Part shown: positions 18,659 to 27,300 of the stretch, one piece after another
How positions within the stretch are numbered: position 1 is the first letter of the stretch
Layout: every line of letters begins with the position of its first letter
Assembly: GCF_900100655.1 (NCBI RefSeq)
Contig: NZ_FNCE01000006.1
Location: 124,001-188,000 of the forward strand
DNA length: 64,000 bases
Reading direction: 5' to 3'
DNA from: Limimonas halophila
Lineage (GTDB): Bacteria > Pseudomonadota > Alphaproteobacteria > Kiloniellales > Rhodovibrionaceae
Translations under genes and position numbers: made by a program
The notes under the pieces: model-generated
Told to the model about the DNA's origin: nothing
Seen by the model: only the letters and a program-made list of their open reading frames with translations
The model's database searches: none

Positions 18659-19684
18659 ATGCAGCGCATCTTCTCCGGCGTGCAGCCCACGGGCGCGCTT
18701 CACCTGGGCAACTACCTGGGCGCCATCCGCAACTTCGTCCGCTTGCAGGACGACTTCGAGGCGATCTACTGCGTCGTCGACCTGCACGCGGTCACGGTGT
18801 GGCAGGAGCCGGCGCAGCTCGCCCCCAACACGCGCGAGGTGACGGCCGCCTACCTCGCCGCCGGGATCGACCCCAGGCAGTCGATCATCTTCAACCAGTC
18901 GCGCGTGCCCGCGCACGCCGAGCTGGCGTGGCTGTTCAACTGCGTCGCCCGCATCGGCTGGCTGAACCGCATGACGCAGTTCAAGGAAAAGGCCGGCAAG
19001 CACAAGGAAAAGGCCTCGGCGGGGCTGTACGTCTACCCCGCGCTCATGGCCGCCGACATCCTGGGCTACAAGGCCACACACGTGCCCGTGGGCGAGGACC
19101 AGAAGCAGCACCTGGAATTCGCCCGCAACACGGCCGAGAAGTTCAACTACGACTACGATCGCGAGGTCTTCCCCGTGCCCGAGCCGCTGATCCTGGGCGC
19201 GGCGGCGCGCGTGATGTCCCTGCGCGACGGGACGAAGAAGATGTCCAAGTCGGAAGGCAGCGACAACGCGCGCATCAACCTCGCCGACGACGCCGATACC
19301 ATCGCCAACAAGATCCGCCGCGCCACCACCGATCCCGAGGCCCTGCCCGGCCCGGCCGTGCTGGACGCCGACGGCAACCTGCCCACCGAAACGCGCTGGG
19401 AGCGCCCGGCGTGCTACAACCTGCTAGGCATCTACGCCGCGCTGGCCGACGAAAGCTGGCACGCCGTGCTCACGCGCTTCGAGGGCCAGGGCTTCGCCGA
19501 CTTCAAGACACACCTCACCGAGCTGGCCGTCGAGAAGCTCGGCCCCATGGGCGCGGAAATGGCCCGCCTGCGCAACGACCCCACCGAGATCGACCGCATC
19601 CTCGCCGACGGCGCCGACCGCGCCAACGCCATCATCGAGCCCGTCAAGCAAGAGGCGATGGAGGCAATGGGGTTTCTAAACTGA
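18659..19684 (+). CDS. trpS: Tryptophanyl-tRNA synthetase
   Basis: Charges tRNA-Trp; class I synthetase, 341 aa from ATG 18659. The HIGH-type motif lies in [13 protein letters not shown] (10-22) and the KMSKS loop is intact (KKMSKSEG near 195). The [19 protein letters not shown] segment that lines the ATP/tryptophan pocket is present. Length and motif spacing match bacterial TrpS. The longer open frame reaching back to 16955 is a shadow through murJ. GC content drops sharply just after this gene. Confidence 0.96.
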   Translation: MQRIFSGVQPTGALHLGNYLGAIRNFVRLQDDFEAIYCVVDLHAVTVWQEPAQLAPNTREVTAAYLAAGIDPRQSIIFNQSRVPAHAELAWLFNCVARIGWLNRMTQFKEKAGKHKEKASAGLYVYPALMAADILGYKATHVPVGEDQKQHLEFARNTAEKFNYDYDREVFPVPEPLILGAAARVMSLRDGTKKMSKSEGSDNARINLADDADTIANKIRRATTDPEALPGPAVLDADGNLPTETRWERPACYNLLGIYAALADESWHAVLTRFEGQGFADFKTHLTELAVEKLGPMGAEMARLRNDPTEIDRILADGADRANAIIEPVKQEAMEAMGFLN

Positions 19685-19693
19685 AGCCAGTTT
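19678..19693 (+). terminator. Short hairpin overlapping the trpS stop codon
   Basis: AAACTG, loop AAGC, CAGTTT: a perfect 6-bp stem that includes the TGA stop codon (19682-19684). No clear T tract follows. A weak terminator or a chance palindrome. Confidence 0.3.
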
Positions 19694-19877
19694 AATCGCA
19701 CCTGTCAGGCGGATGGACGCCCGTGTAACGCGCTGTTTGCGTCAATCTTGGGGAAGGGTGCCTTATCAGCTCGCCAAATTCATCGCTTCCATGTCTCTAC
19801 GCACCGATGTCCAGCACCGTGCCATTAGATTCTAAGCCCCTTTTTACACAAATCCACACCCACCACCGGCCTGTATT

Positions 19878-21683
19878 TCAAGGCAGGTCCCAATTGCTCT
19901 CCGAAAGCCATTCAACAAAACTATTAACTTCTTCCCAGTAATTAACATATTGTTTCCAGTTTTCCGTCCGCTCAACGGCGTACGCGAACTCCTCCCAAGC
20001 AGCTTCATCTTTCTTATTAAGATTTAATACTACCTCAATATCGCCATACCGCCAGAACCATATCCCATTTTGCTTATGAACATCACGCAACCTATCAAGC
20101 GCGCTAGAACAATCCCCCCTTAATGCCAAATATTTAACAGCCTCTCGCTGAGTTAAACCTTGTTCCCCACTTCTCGGATTTCGCGGCCTCCCAGCCTCAT
20201 TTAATTGTACTGGGTAGGTGTCCATGCTAATATCAACAAACCCCTGCAAACATCTTTGCAAATTTTCATCGTTTTCAGCAATGATCCCACGTTTTACTGA
20301 TGCATCGAATATGTGGTCAAGATCGGTTATCCCACGCGCCGCTATACCCATGTCGCTCAGTAGATCTTTTGCAAGTCCCATAGACCCTTTTCCGCTATGC
20401 ACGATTGAAATGCCACAATCTTCTAGCGTAAATCCAGTAATCTTTTCGTACAAAGCAGGCAATACCACCAGTTCTGTTTTTCCTTCAACTAACAAAACCT
20501 TATCCGAAAACAGCCATTTGCTGGAATTTTTTAGTTCCATAAGAACTTTTTGCAAAGTCATATTCGGGTCACTAGCCTGCTCTTCAAGACTTTTAGCTAG
20601 GTTGTTTGCAATAAACGTTCTCCCCGGCTCGCTCTTTCGAACGACTGCAGTATACGGTATATGGGTTCGTGAGATCATCATTGGCGAATGCGTTGCAAAA
20701 ATTACCTGATATGACGATCTCGAAAGACGGTATAAGGCGACTCTAACTTTTTCTACTGCCTGAGGATGCAGATATAACTCTGGCTCCTCGACAAGCAAAA
20801 CTTGCCGCCTGCTATCTGACGCAATTTGCGATCTGATCTCTGAAAAATATCTTATTAGAGCAATTTGGATGGACCTCTGTGACCCGTGGCCGAGGTCCGC
20901 CATGTCTGATTGCACGCCAAAATGGGGCTCGCGAACTTTAACTGTTCCTGATTGAAATAACTTTCTTGCGTCTGGAACAGGAACGTGCAACTGGACATTC
21001 ACCCCAGGAAAAAACTCAGATAAAATACGATCAACATTTTTATCAAAGTCTTTGAGTATTTCTGGTCTGCTATCTCCATCCTGATTTATTAGTCTGTCAA
21101 TTTCTTGCAGTTTATTTCCAACGACTTGTCCATATTGTTCGTGCAGCGGATCGATAAATAGCCCTAACAACCGTCCAATTGTGGTTCCTGCCTTGGCCTT
21201 TGTACTGTCCTCAGTTGCATCTTCCATAGCTCCTATATCGATTGGCTCCGGAAACAACGCCTCTATTGCTTGACGTATGCCGCTTGGGTTTTTGTTCCAT
21301 TCACCAGAGGAACCTTGATGTGGCTTGTAGATTTCTAAATTTATATCGCTTTTCTTCTGGCCGGGTGTGTTCTGACGCTGCCGTATCCATATTTGTTCGT
21401 TGCTCACGAACTCCTGTATTTTTGCTTGATGGCGAGATTGTAAAGAGTTTAAAATATCGTCAGAAACCCCTTCAATTAATGCAGTTACACAAATAGGATT
21501 TTGTTCATCATAGAAGTCAGACGACTGTAACGAGTATGGACTTAAAATCCATTTTATTGCAAAAAGTATATTTGATTTTCCAGCGTTGTTGTAACCTACT
21601 AGAGGCGTGAAAGAATTAACCCATAATGACACGTTTTCGCAGGAACGAAAATTGTGGATCTCAACATATTTTAATGAATGCAT
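19878..21683 (-). CDS. OLD-family ATP-dependent endonuclease (ATPase plus TOPRIM)
   Basis: A 601-aa ATPase-nuclease, ATG 21683 with AGGGGGAG upstream. The ABC/SMC-type ATPase begins IHNFRSCENV, with Walker A GYNNAGKSN at 30-38, an ABC-like signature (LGHGSQRS), Walker B LLVEEPELYLHPQ near 297 and switch histidine in FATHSPMM. A TOPRIM nuclease domain follows: VLLVEGKTELVV near 395 and GITDLD near 454. This is the OLD/GajA architecture. No UvrD-like helicase partner lies beside it, so a class 1 single-gene OLD nuclease fits better than a Gabija system. The gene is visibly AT-rich (two sampled 60-base lines are 47% and 38% GC) in a very GC-rich chromosome, with A/T-ending codons: clear horizontal transfer. 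A phage-defence role is likely but inferred. Confidence 0.85.
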   Translation of the reverse strand: MHSLKYVEIHNFRSCENVSLWVNSFTPLVGYNNAGKSNILFAIKWILSPYSLQSSDFYDEQNPICVTALIEGVSDDILNSLQSRHQAKIQEFVSNEQIWIRQRQNTPGQKKSDINLEIYKPHQGSSGEWNKNPSGIRQAIEALFPEPIDIGAMEDATEDSTKAKAGTTIGRLLGLFIDPLHEQYGQVVGNKLQEIDRLINQDGDSRPEILKDFDKNVDRILSEFFPGVNVQLHVPVPDARKLFQSGTVKVREPHFGVQSDMADLGHGSQRSIQIALIRYFSEIRSQIASDSRRQVLLVEEPELYLHPQAVEKVRVALYRLSRSSYQVIFATHSPMMISRTHIPYTAVVRKSEPGRTFIANNLAKSLEEQASDPNMTLQKVLMELKNSSKWLFSDKVLLVEGKTELVVLPALYEKITGFTLEDCGISIVHSGKGSMGLAKDLLSDMGIAARGITDLDHIFDASVKRGIIAENDENLQRCLQGFVDISMDTYPVQLNEAGRPRNPRSGEQGLTQREAVKYLALRGDCSSALDRLRDVHKQNGIWFWRYGDIEVVLNLNKKDEAAWEEFAYAVERTENWKQYVNYWEEVNSFVEWLSESNWDLP

Positions 21684-22042
21684 GGCTCCCCCTGTCGATA
21701 CCGAAAGTTGCACTATGATCCGATGGTGCAACTGTGTAAGCGCTCGGTGCAGGCTAGTCAACTATTCTAGACGTTGTCGCACGGCGGCGGACATGCCGTG
21801 ATCGCGGAGCTGACTCTCCCGAGGCGCGAGAAAGAGGAGTTATTGTGGGCTTACGGCCGATGCGGCCCGCTTGGCCCAGCCGCTTGCGTCGGCACTCTGA
21901 TAATTGATGCCGCCGACGGCGTTTGTCGTGTCGACAGGCGCGTTACGCGAGATGGGGCGCGCCCCGCGGTAGCGGGCATGGTTGCGATGTCCGATTAACT
22001 GTGGGCGGTATTGGGGTTCCGGCTCTCGGCCGTCCACAGGCT
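21684..22042. other. Non-coding gap beyond the AT-rich islet
   Basis: About 360 bp where composition returns from AT-rich to the genome norm near 21,780, marking the right edge of the transferred segment. A perfect GGGGCGCGCCCC palindrome lies at 21954-21965. A 74-codon open frame at 21774-21998 has no ribosome-binding site and ordinary shadow-like composition. No integrase, tRNA or obvious flanking direct repeat was found by eye. Confidence 0.45.
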
Positions 22043-22432
22043 CTAGCTCTCGTCTGCGGCGGCGACGGCGAGGCGGTCGTAGAGGGGTGTAGTCTCGTCG
22101 GCGAAGGGCGGGGCGTGGATGTAGCCGAAGATGCGGAACTTGGCGTCCATCCCGGCGGCCGTGTCAGCGGGGGTGGCGATCATGGCGCGGGCGATGGCGG
22201 TCTGGCGCGCCTCGCGCGCGGCGCAGCGAGAGGCCAGCGGCCCGTCCTCGGGATCGCAGCCCCAGCGCCGCCCGCTGACGCGCACGATGCGCGCGATCTC
22301 GCCCTCCAGCATCAGCCACTCGTCCGCCAGCCGGCGCAGGTAGATGTCGTTCGGCCGTGACTCCACCGGCACTGCAACCGCCAGCGCGCCGAATCCGATC
22401 CCGAAAAACCGCCGCCGTGTCGTGTGGGGCAT
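22043..22432 (-). CDS. Hypothetical protein with twin-arginine-type signal
   Basis: A 129-aa protein; ATG 22432 is chosen for the strong GGAGAGGGAG before it, though ATG 22462 (adding MKKEVNGEGA) is possible. The N-terminus MPHTTRRRFFGIGFGALAVAV fits a Tat signal (T-R-R-x-F-F). The rest is helical and charged, with no recognised domain (DEWLMLEGEIARIVRV, AREARQTAIARAMI). It is divergent from two HTH genes across a region with inverted repeats, so it may be controlled by them. Function unknown. Confidence 0.55.
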   Translation of the reverse strand: MPHTTRRRFFGIGFGALAVAVPVESRPNDIYLRRLADEWLMLEGEIARIVRVSGRRWGCDPEDGPLASRCAAREARQTAIARAMIATPADTAAGMDAKFRIFGYIHAPPFADETTPLYDRLAVAAADES

Positions 22433-22463
22433 GGCTCCCTCTCCGTTGACCTCTTTCTTCATA

Positions 22464-22484
22464 TCCTGCCCGTTTTGGGCAGGA
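22464..22484. promoter_or_regulatory. Inverted repeat TCCTGCCC-N5-GGGCAGGA
   Basis: A perfect 8-5-8 dyad (centre GTTTT), flanked by ATA and TAT, at the 5' end of the Tat-signal protein gene and about 90 bp before the first HTH gene. The TGGGCAG core recurs at 22549-22555 and in looser form nearby (CTGGGCGG, CTGGGTAA). This looks like an operator cluster for the adjacent HTH proteins. Confidence 0.5.
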
Positions 22485-22513
22485 ATATGGCCATTCTGGG
22501 TAAACAATGCGTA

Positions 22514-22547
22514 CTGGTCAACCCACACTGGGCGGCAAATTGACCAG
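22514..22547. promoter_or_regulatory. Inverted repeat CTGGTCAA-N18-TTGACCAG
   Basis: Perfect 8-bp arms at 22514-22521 and 22540-22547, 18 nt apart, just before the first HTH gene (start 22576). TTGACC could also act as a -35 element. A second candidate operator in the same divergent region; the factor is unproven. Confidence 0.4.
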
Positions 22548-22575
22548 ATTGGGCAGCCCTCGCTACCGTGCGGGC

Positions 22576-22833
22576 ATGGCGGGTGTGAACGTGGTTCTCG
22601 GCGCACAGTTGAAGGCGGCGCGGGCCTTGGCCGGCTGGTCGCAGGGCGATCTGGCCGAGCGGTCGGGCGTCGGCCGAAGCACGATCCGCAATTTCGAGGC
22701 GGGTCAGAGCACGCCGCAGCTCGCCAATCTGCAAACGCTTCAGCGCACACTGGAAGCTGCCGGCGTCGAATTCACCAATGGCGACGCACCCGGCGTGCGC
22801 TACCTTGGGCCGCCCCGTGACACCACAGCCTAA
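22576..22833 (+). CDS. Small XRE-family HTH protein (copy 1)
   Basis: An 85-aa DNA-binding protein of Cro/CI type from ATG 22576. The HTH spans about 10-65 (LKAARALAGWSQGDLAERSG, then STIRNFEAGQSTP). It ends with the tail LEAAGVEFTNGDAPGVRYLGPP, the tail typical of short XRE regulators related to phage or toxin-antitoxin repressors. The next gene repeats this layout and tail, so the two are a tandem duplication. Its stop overlaps the next gene by 17 nt, implying coupling. It may repress the divergent Tat-signal gene through the inverted repeats. Confidence 0.75.
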   Translation: MAGVNVVLGAQLKAARALAGWSQGDLAERSGVGRSTIRNFEAGQSTPQLANLQTLQRTLEAAGVEFTNGDAPGVRYLGPPRDTTA

Positions 22834-23056
22834 ACAAATCCGTGGGGCGCGCGGTCTGCTGGGCTGGCATCAACAAGATCTGGCGCGGCAAGCGGGCGTG
22901 CAGTTGCGCACCGTGCAGAACGTGGAAACAGGCGCGCACAAACCGTCCAAAAGCACGCTGGCGAAGCTGAAAGCGGCTCTCGAAGCGGCGGGTATCGAAT
23001 TCACCAACGGCGACGCGCCGGGCGTGCGCTACGTCGGCCCACCGGCTGACACCTGA
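22817..23056 (+). CDS. Small XRE-family HTH protein (copy 2)
   Basis: A 79-aa paralog of the preceding gene from GTG 22817; an ATG at 22778 in the same frame is possible but lies deeper inside the upstream gene. The HTH reads IRGARGLLGWHQQDLARQAG, then RTVQNVETGAHKPSKST, and the C-terminal tail is nearly identical to copy 1 (EFTNGDAPGVRY, GPP). The duplicated tail and diverged HTH suggest duplication followed by altered DNA specificity. Confidence 0.7.
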   Translation: MTPQPKQIRGARGLLGWHQQDLARQAGVQLRTVQNVETGAHKPSKSTLAKLKAALEAAGIEFTNGDAPGVRYVGPPADT

Positions 23057-23191
23057 TGCCGGCGAGCCACGACAAACCCGCGCCGATCCGGTATTCCCTT
23101 CACGGAAATAGCGCGTGGCGGTGAGCCATCTCGGGCGTCACGGCACCCCGGCTGACCTAGCCGCTCAGAACCTCGTACAGATGGGATTAAA

Positions 23192-23929
23192 CTACCCTAG
23201 TTTACCCCAGGCGGCGCGGATGAAGCTGACGGCGACGAAGTAGGCGGACAGGGGGATGAAGGCCCACAGCAGGGCGGGATGGCTGTCCCACAGGCCGCCG
23301 CCGGGCGTTTGCAGGATCGTCGCGGCCAGGGTCACGGCGGACCACGCGGCCGTCAGCGTCAGCGTCAGCGGGCGCAGCGCCTTCACCCGGAAGGGGTGGA
23401 TGAAGGTGATGGGCACGAAGGTCAGCACCGCGCACACCACCACGGTCGCGATCGTGAGCCATCCCGGCGGCTGCAGCAGGAAGAAGCACAGCACGATCAG
23501 GTTCCACGCGGCGGGAAAACCGGCGAAGAAGTTGTCCTTCGTCTTGGCGTCGCGGTTGGCGAAGCAGTACAGCGAGGTCGTCATGATGACCGCGGCGCCG
23601 ATCAGGTTCAGCCCGTCCGGCAGGAATTCGAACTGATACAGGAAGAGCGCCGGGATCACGGCGTAGGTCATGTAGTCGATCACGTGATCGAGCACCACGC
23701 CGTCCACGCGCGGCAGCGCGTCGGTGATCTCGAAGTAGCGGGCCAGGGGCCCGTCCAGCCCGTCGATCACCATGCTGACGCCCAGCCAGATCAACGCGGC
23801 CGTCGGCCGCCCCTCGGCCGCGGCGGCCAGCGCGAGAAATCCGGTGACCGCGCCCAGCGCGGTGAAGATGTGGATGGCCCAGGCGCGAAGCTGTTCGCGA
23901 CGGGGCGCCGATGCTGCCTGCTCGCTCAT
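23192..23929 (-). CDS. pcs: Phosphatidylcholine synthase
   Basis: CDP-alcohol phosphatidyltransferase that joins CDP-diacylglycerol to choline, 245 aa from ATG 23929. The CDP-OH-P motif is present as DGLDGPLARYF near 66-76, with the later DGVVLDHVIDYM part. About eight membrane helices follow. The motif environment (VSMVIDGLDGPLAR; ALFLYQFEFLPDG) and the stretch GFPAAWNLIVLCFF are those of the Pcs family rather than PgsA or PssA. Pcs is typical of alphaproteobacteria with phosphatidylcholine membranes. Transcribed alone. Confidence 0.88.
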   Translation of the reverse strand: MSEQAASAPRREQLRAWAIHIFTALGAVTGFLALAAAAEGRPTAALIWLGVSMVIDGLDGPLARYFEITDALPRVDGVVLDHVIDYMTYAVIPALFLYQFEFLPDGLNLIGAAVIMTTSLYCFANRDAKTKDNFFAGFPAAWNLIVLCFFLLQPPGWLTIATVVVCAVLTFVPITFIHPFRVKALRPLTLTLTAAWSAVTLAATILQTPGGGLWDSHPALLWAFIPLSAYFVAVSFIRAAWGKLG

Positions 23930-24037
23930 GCGCCGGATGTAACAACAATGCCACCCGGATGACAGCACCGATCGACGCTCGCAGGCTCAACAGCGCGCAC
24001 CGACCATCGCATGCCCGGCTGGCACCGGGCCTCGGCC

Positions 24038-24256
24038 CTACGAGCCGCGCCCGCGCAGGTGCCGACTCGCCAGCGTCAGGTACATCAGCACCAGATAGAT
24101 ACCGGGCACCAGCACGAGCACCATGAACTCGGGAAACCACGGGGCCGGGCAGGAGGTGGCGAACATGCGCCAAGCGATGTAGGCGTCCACCAGCAGAATC
24201 AGAACCAGCCCGATCGCCCACGCGACCGGTAGAGTCCAGTGCCGTTCCGTCGCCAT
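24038..24256 (-). CDS. Small two-helix membrane protein
   Basis: A 72-aa hypothetical protein from ATG 24256. Two hydrophobic segments are evident: LPVAWAIGLVLILLVDAYIAW (about 8-28) and FMVLVLVPGIYLVLMYLTLA (about 43-62), joined by a loop with CPAPWFPE. The C-terminus is basic. No family recognised. A plausible gene on composition and start, with no functional clue from its neighbours (pcs downstream, MAPEG upstream). Confidence 0.5.
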   Translation of the reverse strand: MATERHWTLPVAWAIGLVLILLVDAYIAWRMFATSCPAPWFPEFMVLVLVPGIYLVLMYLTLASRHLRGRGS

Positions 24257-24431
24257 GCGGGCCGCGCCTCCGCCCCGGCTGTCATCAACCGGCGCCAGCG
24301 TAGCCGCGCCCACCGTCCCGCACGATCACGCATGCGGATGGAAGACGCCGCGACAGCTTGCCCCCGTCAATGACACCCGAAGACCGCCTCCTCACCCATC
24401 GCCGCGCAGCGCCCGGGGTCGGCCGCCGCGC

Positions 24432-24941
24432 TCACGCAACGACGATCGCGGTGACGAGGGCGACGACGTTGACGGCGAGGGTGGCGCCCATGCCGGGCGC
24501 GCGGGCCTGGGGCGCGATGAGGTAGCCGATCCAGAAGGCCAGCCGTGCGGCGAGGAAGGTGATGGCGAGCGCGGGCACGAGGTCGCGCAGCGCCGGCCCG
24601 GTGTTGAGCGCGATCACGACCGTGGCGGGAACGAAGATGGCGCTCTGCTCCAGGGTGTTCGTGAGCACGCGCCCCGTCACCTGCACCGCGCGGGGCTCGC
24701 GCCCGGCCGTGGGATCGAAGGTGCGCGTGTGCATGCGCGCGGCCATCGTCGCCAGCACGAAGAGGAAGACGAGCGAGGCGGGCACCAGCAGCGCCCAGGC
24801 CACGGCGCCCATGATTTCGGGCGCGCCGGAGAGCCAGAACAGCACGGCCAGCGCCAGCAGCGCGGTGCCCATGCCGATGGTGCCGCCGGCCAGCGAGCGC
24901 TGGCGGTCGGCGGTGAGCCAGGACGAAACGCCGAGGGTCAT
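24432..24941 (-). CDS. MAPEG-family membrane protein
   Basis: A 169-aa protein with four hydrophobic segments. The MAPEG pattern is visible: RVLTNTLEQSAIFVPATVVIAL (about 90-110) and LAARLAFWIGYLIAP near 130-145. The family includes glutathione transferases and other eicosanoid/glutathione membrane enzymes; bacterial members are mostly uncharacterised. It begins four bases after the accA stop on the same strand, so it is co-transcribed with accA. Confidence 0.75.
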   Translation of the reverse strand: MTLGVSSWLTADRQRSLAGGTIGMGTALLALAVLFWLSGAPEIMGAVAWALLVPASLVFLFVLATMAARMHTRTFDPTAGREPRAVQVTGRVLTNTLEQSAIFVPATVVIALNTGPALRDLVPALAITFLAARLAFWIGYLIAPQARAPGMGATLAVNVVALVTAIVVA

Positions 24942-24944
24942 CGC

Positions 24945-25898
24945 TTACTGCAGCCCGTGTTGGCCCATGTTGAGGAACTTCTCGCGGCGCATGCGCCGCA
25001 GCGCCTCGCCCTCGTGCTGGCGCAGCGCGTGGAACTCGCGCTCCATGCGGGCACCGACGGCGTCGATCGTCTTGCGCTGGTCGCGGTGCGCGCCGCCCAG
25101 CGGCTCGTCGATCGCCTCGTCGATGACCTCCAGCTTGGCGAGGTCCTGGGCCGTCAGCTTGAGCTGTTCGGCGGCGTCCTTGGCGTGTTCGCCGGTGCGC
25201 CAGAGGATGGAGGCGCACCCCTCGGGCGAGATCACGGAATAGATCGCGTGCTCCAGCATGAAGACGGCGTTGGCGGCGGCCAGCGCGATGGCGCCGCCGG
25301 AGCCGCCCTCGCCCACGACCGTGGTGACGACCGGCACGCGCAGGTCGAGCGTGGTTTCGATGGAGCTGGCGATGGCCTCGGCCTGGCCGCGCTCCTCGGC
25401 GCCGATGCCGGGATAGGCGCCCGGCGTGTCGACCAGGGTGAAGACGGGCACGTCGAAGCGCTCGGCCATGCGCATCAGGCGCTGCGCCTTGCGGTAGCCC
25501 TCGGGGTTGGCCATGCCGAAGTTGTGGCGCACGCGCGTGGTGGTGTCGTGGCCCTTCTCGTGGCCGATCCACACGCTGGTGTAGCCGCGAAAGCGCCCGA
25601 TGCCGCCGATGACCGCCGGGTCGTCGCCGTAGCGCCGGTCGCCGGCGAGCGGCGTGAAGTCGTCCACCAGGCGGTGGATGTAGTCGCTCACGTGCGGGCG
25701 GTCGGGGTGGCGGGCCACCTGCGTCTTCTGCCAGGGCGTCAGCCGCGCGTAGGTCTGGCGCAGCATGCGCTCGGCCTTGGCCTGGAGCTTCGCCACCTCC
25801 TCGGCGATGTTCATCTCGCCGGTGTCGGAGAGATGGCGCAGTTCCTCGATCTTGCCTTCCAGATCGGCGATCGGTTTTTCGAAGTCGAGGAAATGCAT
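24945..25898 (-). CDS. accA: Acetyl-CoA carboxylase carboxyltransferase subunit alpha
   Basis: Alpha half of the carboxyltransferase that makes malonyl-CoA for fatty acid synthesis, 317 aa from ATG 25898 (a GTG one codon earlier is possible). The start MHFLDFEKPIADLEGKIEEL is the family signature. The crotonase-fold region contains GHEKGHDT (with the conserved N-terminal KARxx helices before it), TLVDTPGAYPGIGAEERGQAE and VVGEGGSGGALALA-like sequence (GEGGSGGAIALAAAN). Length matches the family. The MAPEG gene follows closely. Confidence 0.96.
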   Translation of the reverse strand: MHFLDFEKPIADLEGKIEELRHLSDTGEMNIAEEVAKLQAKAERMLRQTYARLTPWQKTQVARHPDRPHVSDYIHRLVDDFTPLAGDRRYGDDPAVIGGIGRFRGYTSVWIGHEKGHDTTTRVRHNFGMANPEGYRKAQRLMRMAERFDVPVFTLVDTPGAYPGIGAEERGQAEAIASSIETTLDLRVPVVTTVVGEGGSGGAIALAAANAVFMLEHAIYSVISPEGCASILWRTGEHAKDAAEQLKLTAQDLAKLEVIDEAIDEPLGGAHRDQRKTIDAVGARMEREFHALRQHEGEALRRMRREKFLNMGQHGLQ

Positions 25899-25995
25899 CA
25901 CACGCCCACCCGCTGCCGATTCACATGCGCGCGGACGCTAGCGATCCGGAAATGGGGAAACAAGTGCGCGCCGGGGAAGCGCGCGAGGCGGCGGA

Positions 25996-26184
25996 TCAGT
26001 GGCCGTGCCCCACCTTCGCGCCGTCCTTCAGCACGAAGCGGCGGCTGCAATAGGGGCAGTCCACCAAGCCGTCCTCCGTGTTCATGTTCAGGAAGACGCG
26101 CGGATGGCCCAGCGACGGGTCGGTGCCGCCGTCGCACGCGATGACTTCCCGATCGACGTAGACGACCTCGGTTGGCTCCGCCAT
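25996..26184 (-). CDS. Zinc-finger CHCC domain protein
   Basis: A 62-aa protein with the CHCC zinc site: C17, H27, C43 and C46 (IACDGG, GHPRVFL, CPYCSRRF). This is the zf-CHCC family, whose mitochondrial member is the NDUFS6 subunit of respiratory complex I; small bacterial members are common in alphaproteobacteria, with unsettled function. It is upstream of accA on the same strand, 97 nt away, perhaps separately transcribed. Confidence 0.85.
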   Translation of the reverse strand: MAEPTEVVYVDREVIACDGGTDPSLGHPRVFLNMNTEDGLVDCPYCSRRFVLKDGAKVGHGH

Positions 26185-26290
26185 GGCTCCCGCGCCCCTT
26201 TGACCCGCATGGCCCCGGATGCTACCGGAACCCGCCCGAATTTCGCGCCGCCACCTTGAAGCGCGCGCCAGAACGGCCAGCTAGAACGGC

Positions 26291-27298
26291 ATGCCACGCG
26301 ACGACATCAGCCCCAGCCAAAGCGCGCCGTTCGCGGCGCATGACCTGCCCCAACACGCCGTCCGGGTCAAGGGCCTGGAGAAGACGTACGGCGGCCGCGG
26401 CCGCACGCCGGCCAAGCATGCGCTGAAGGCCGTGGACCTGGCTATCCCGCGCGGCTCGCTGTTCGGGCTGCTCGGCCCCAACGGCGCCGGCAAGTCCACG
26501 ATGATCAACATCTTCGCCGGGCTGGTGCACAAGACCGGCGGCACGGTCGAGCTGTGGGACACCGACATCGACCGCTCGCCGCGCCAGGCGCGCGCGTCCA
26601 TCGGCGTGGTGCCGCAGGAGCTGAACATCGACCCCTTCTTCACCCCGCGTGCGCTGTTGGAGATGCAGGCGGGGCTGTACGGGGTGCCCCCGCGCGAGCG
26701 CCGCACGGACGAGCTGCTCGCGACGATGAGCCTTACCGACAAGGCGGACGCCTACGCCCGCTCGCTGTCGGGCGGCATGCGGCGGCGGCTGATGGTTGCC
26801 AAGGCCATGGTGCACGACCCGCCGATCCTGGTGCTGGACGAGCCCACGGCGGGCGTGGACGTAGAGCTGCGCCGCCAGCTCTGGGAGCACGTCCAAGCGC
26901 TCAACGCGCGCGGCACCACGATCCTGCTGACGACGCACTACCTCCACGAGGCGGAGGCGCTGTGCGACGAGATCGCCATCATCAACCACGGCGACATCGT
27001 GGCCTGCGACACCACGCCCAACATGCTGCGGCGGCTGGACAGCAAGACCATCATCCTGAACGTGCAGGAAGCACTGACGGCGGTGCCGGCCACGCTGACA
27101 CCCTACGATGCGGAGCTGCTGGACGCGCACCGCATCGCCATCCAGTACCACCGCAGCACCAGCCCGGTCGCCGGCATCCTGGAAGCCGTGGGCGCCGCCG
27201 GGCTCAGCATCGCCGACGTCTCCACGCGCGAGGCCGCGTTGGAAGACATCTTTCTACAGATTACTGCCGAGCCCGACGCCGCCACCGCGGCGGCGTGA
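26291..27298 (+). CDS. ABC transporter ATP-binding protein (no adjacent permease)
   Basis: A 335-aa ABC-2/drug-type ATPase. Walker A GPNGAGKST is at 62-70, signature LSGGMRRR near 157, Walker B ILVLDEPTAGVD near 175-186, and the H-loop lies in LLTTHYLHEAE. A C-terminal extension (about 235-320) resembles the regulatory tail of YadG/CcmA-type exporters. No permease gene follows: the next gene, two bases after the stop, is a hydrolase. The partner permease must lie elsewhere. Substrate unknown. Confidence 0.85.
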   Translation: MPRDDISPSQSAPFAAHDLPQHAVRVKGLEKTYGGRGRTPAKHALKAVDLAIPRGSLFGLLGPNGAGKSTMINIFAGLVHKTGGTVELWDTDIDRSPRQARASIGVVPQELNIDPFFTPRALLEMQAGLYGVPPRERRTDELLATMSLTDKADAYARSLSGGMRRRLMVAKAMVHDPPILVLDEPTAGVDVELRRQLWEHVQALNARGTTILLTTHYLHEAEALCDEIAIINHGDIVACDTTPNMLRRLDSKTIILNVQEALTAVPATLTPYDAELLDAHRIAIQYHRSTSPVAGILEAVGAAGLSIADVSTREAALEDIFLQITAEPDAATAAA

Positions 27299-27300
27299 GC

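Noticed and set aside
19878-21683. Gabija system
   Set aside because: The ATPase-TOPRIM protein fits GajA, but no UvrD-like GajB gene is on either side; class 1 OLD is the better call.
21774-21998. 74-codon plus-strand frame beside the AT-rich islet
   Set aside because: No ribosome-binding site, no domain, and composition unlike real genes; treated as non-coding.
24255-26144. 629-codon plus-strand frame opposite accA
   Set aside because: Antisense shadow of accA, MAPEG and zf-CHCC genes, all of which have clear family motifs.
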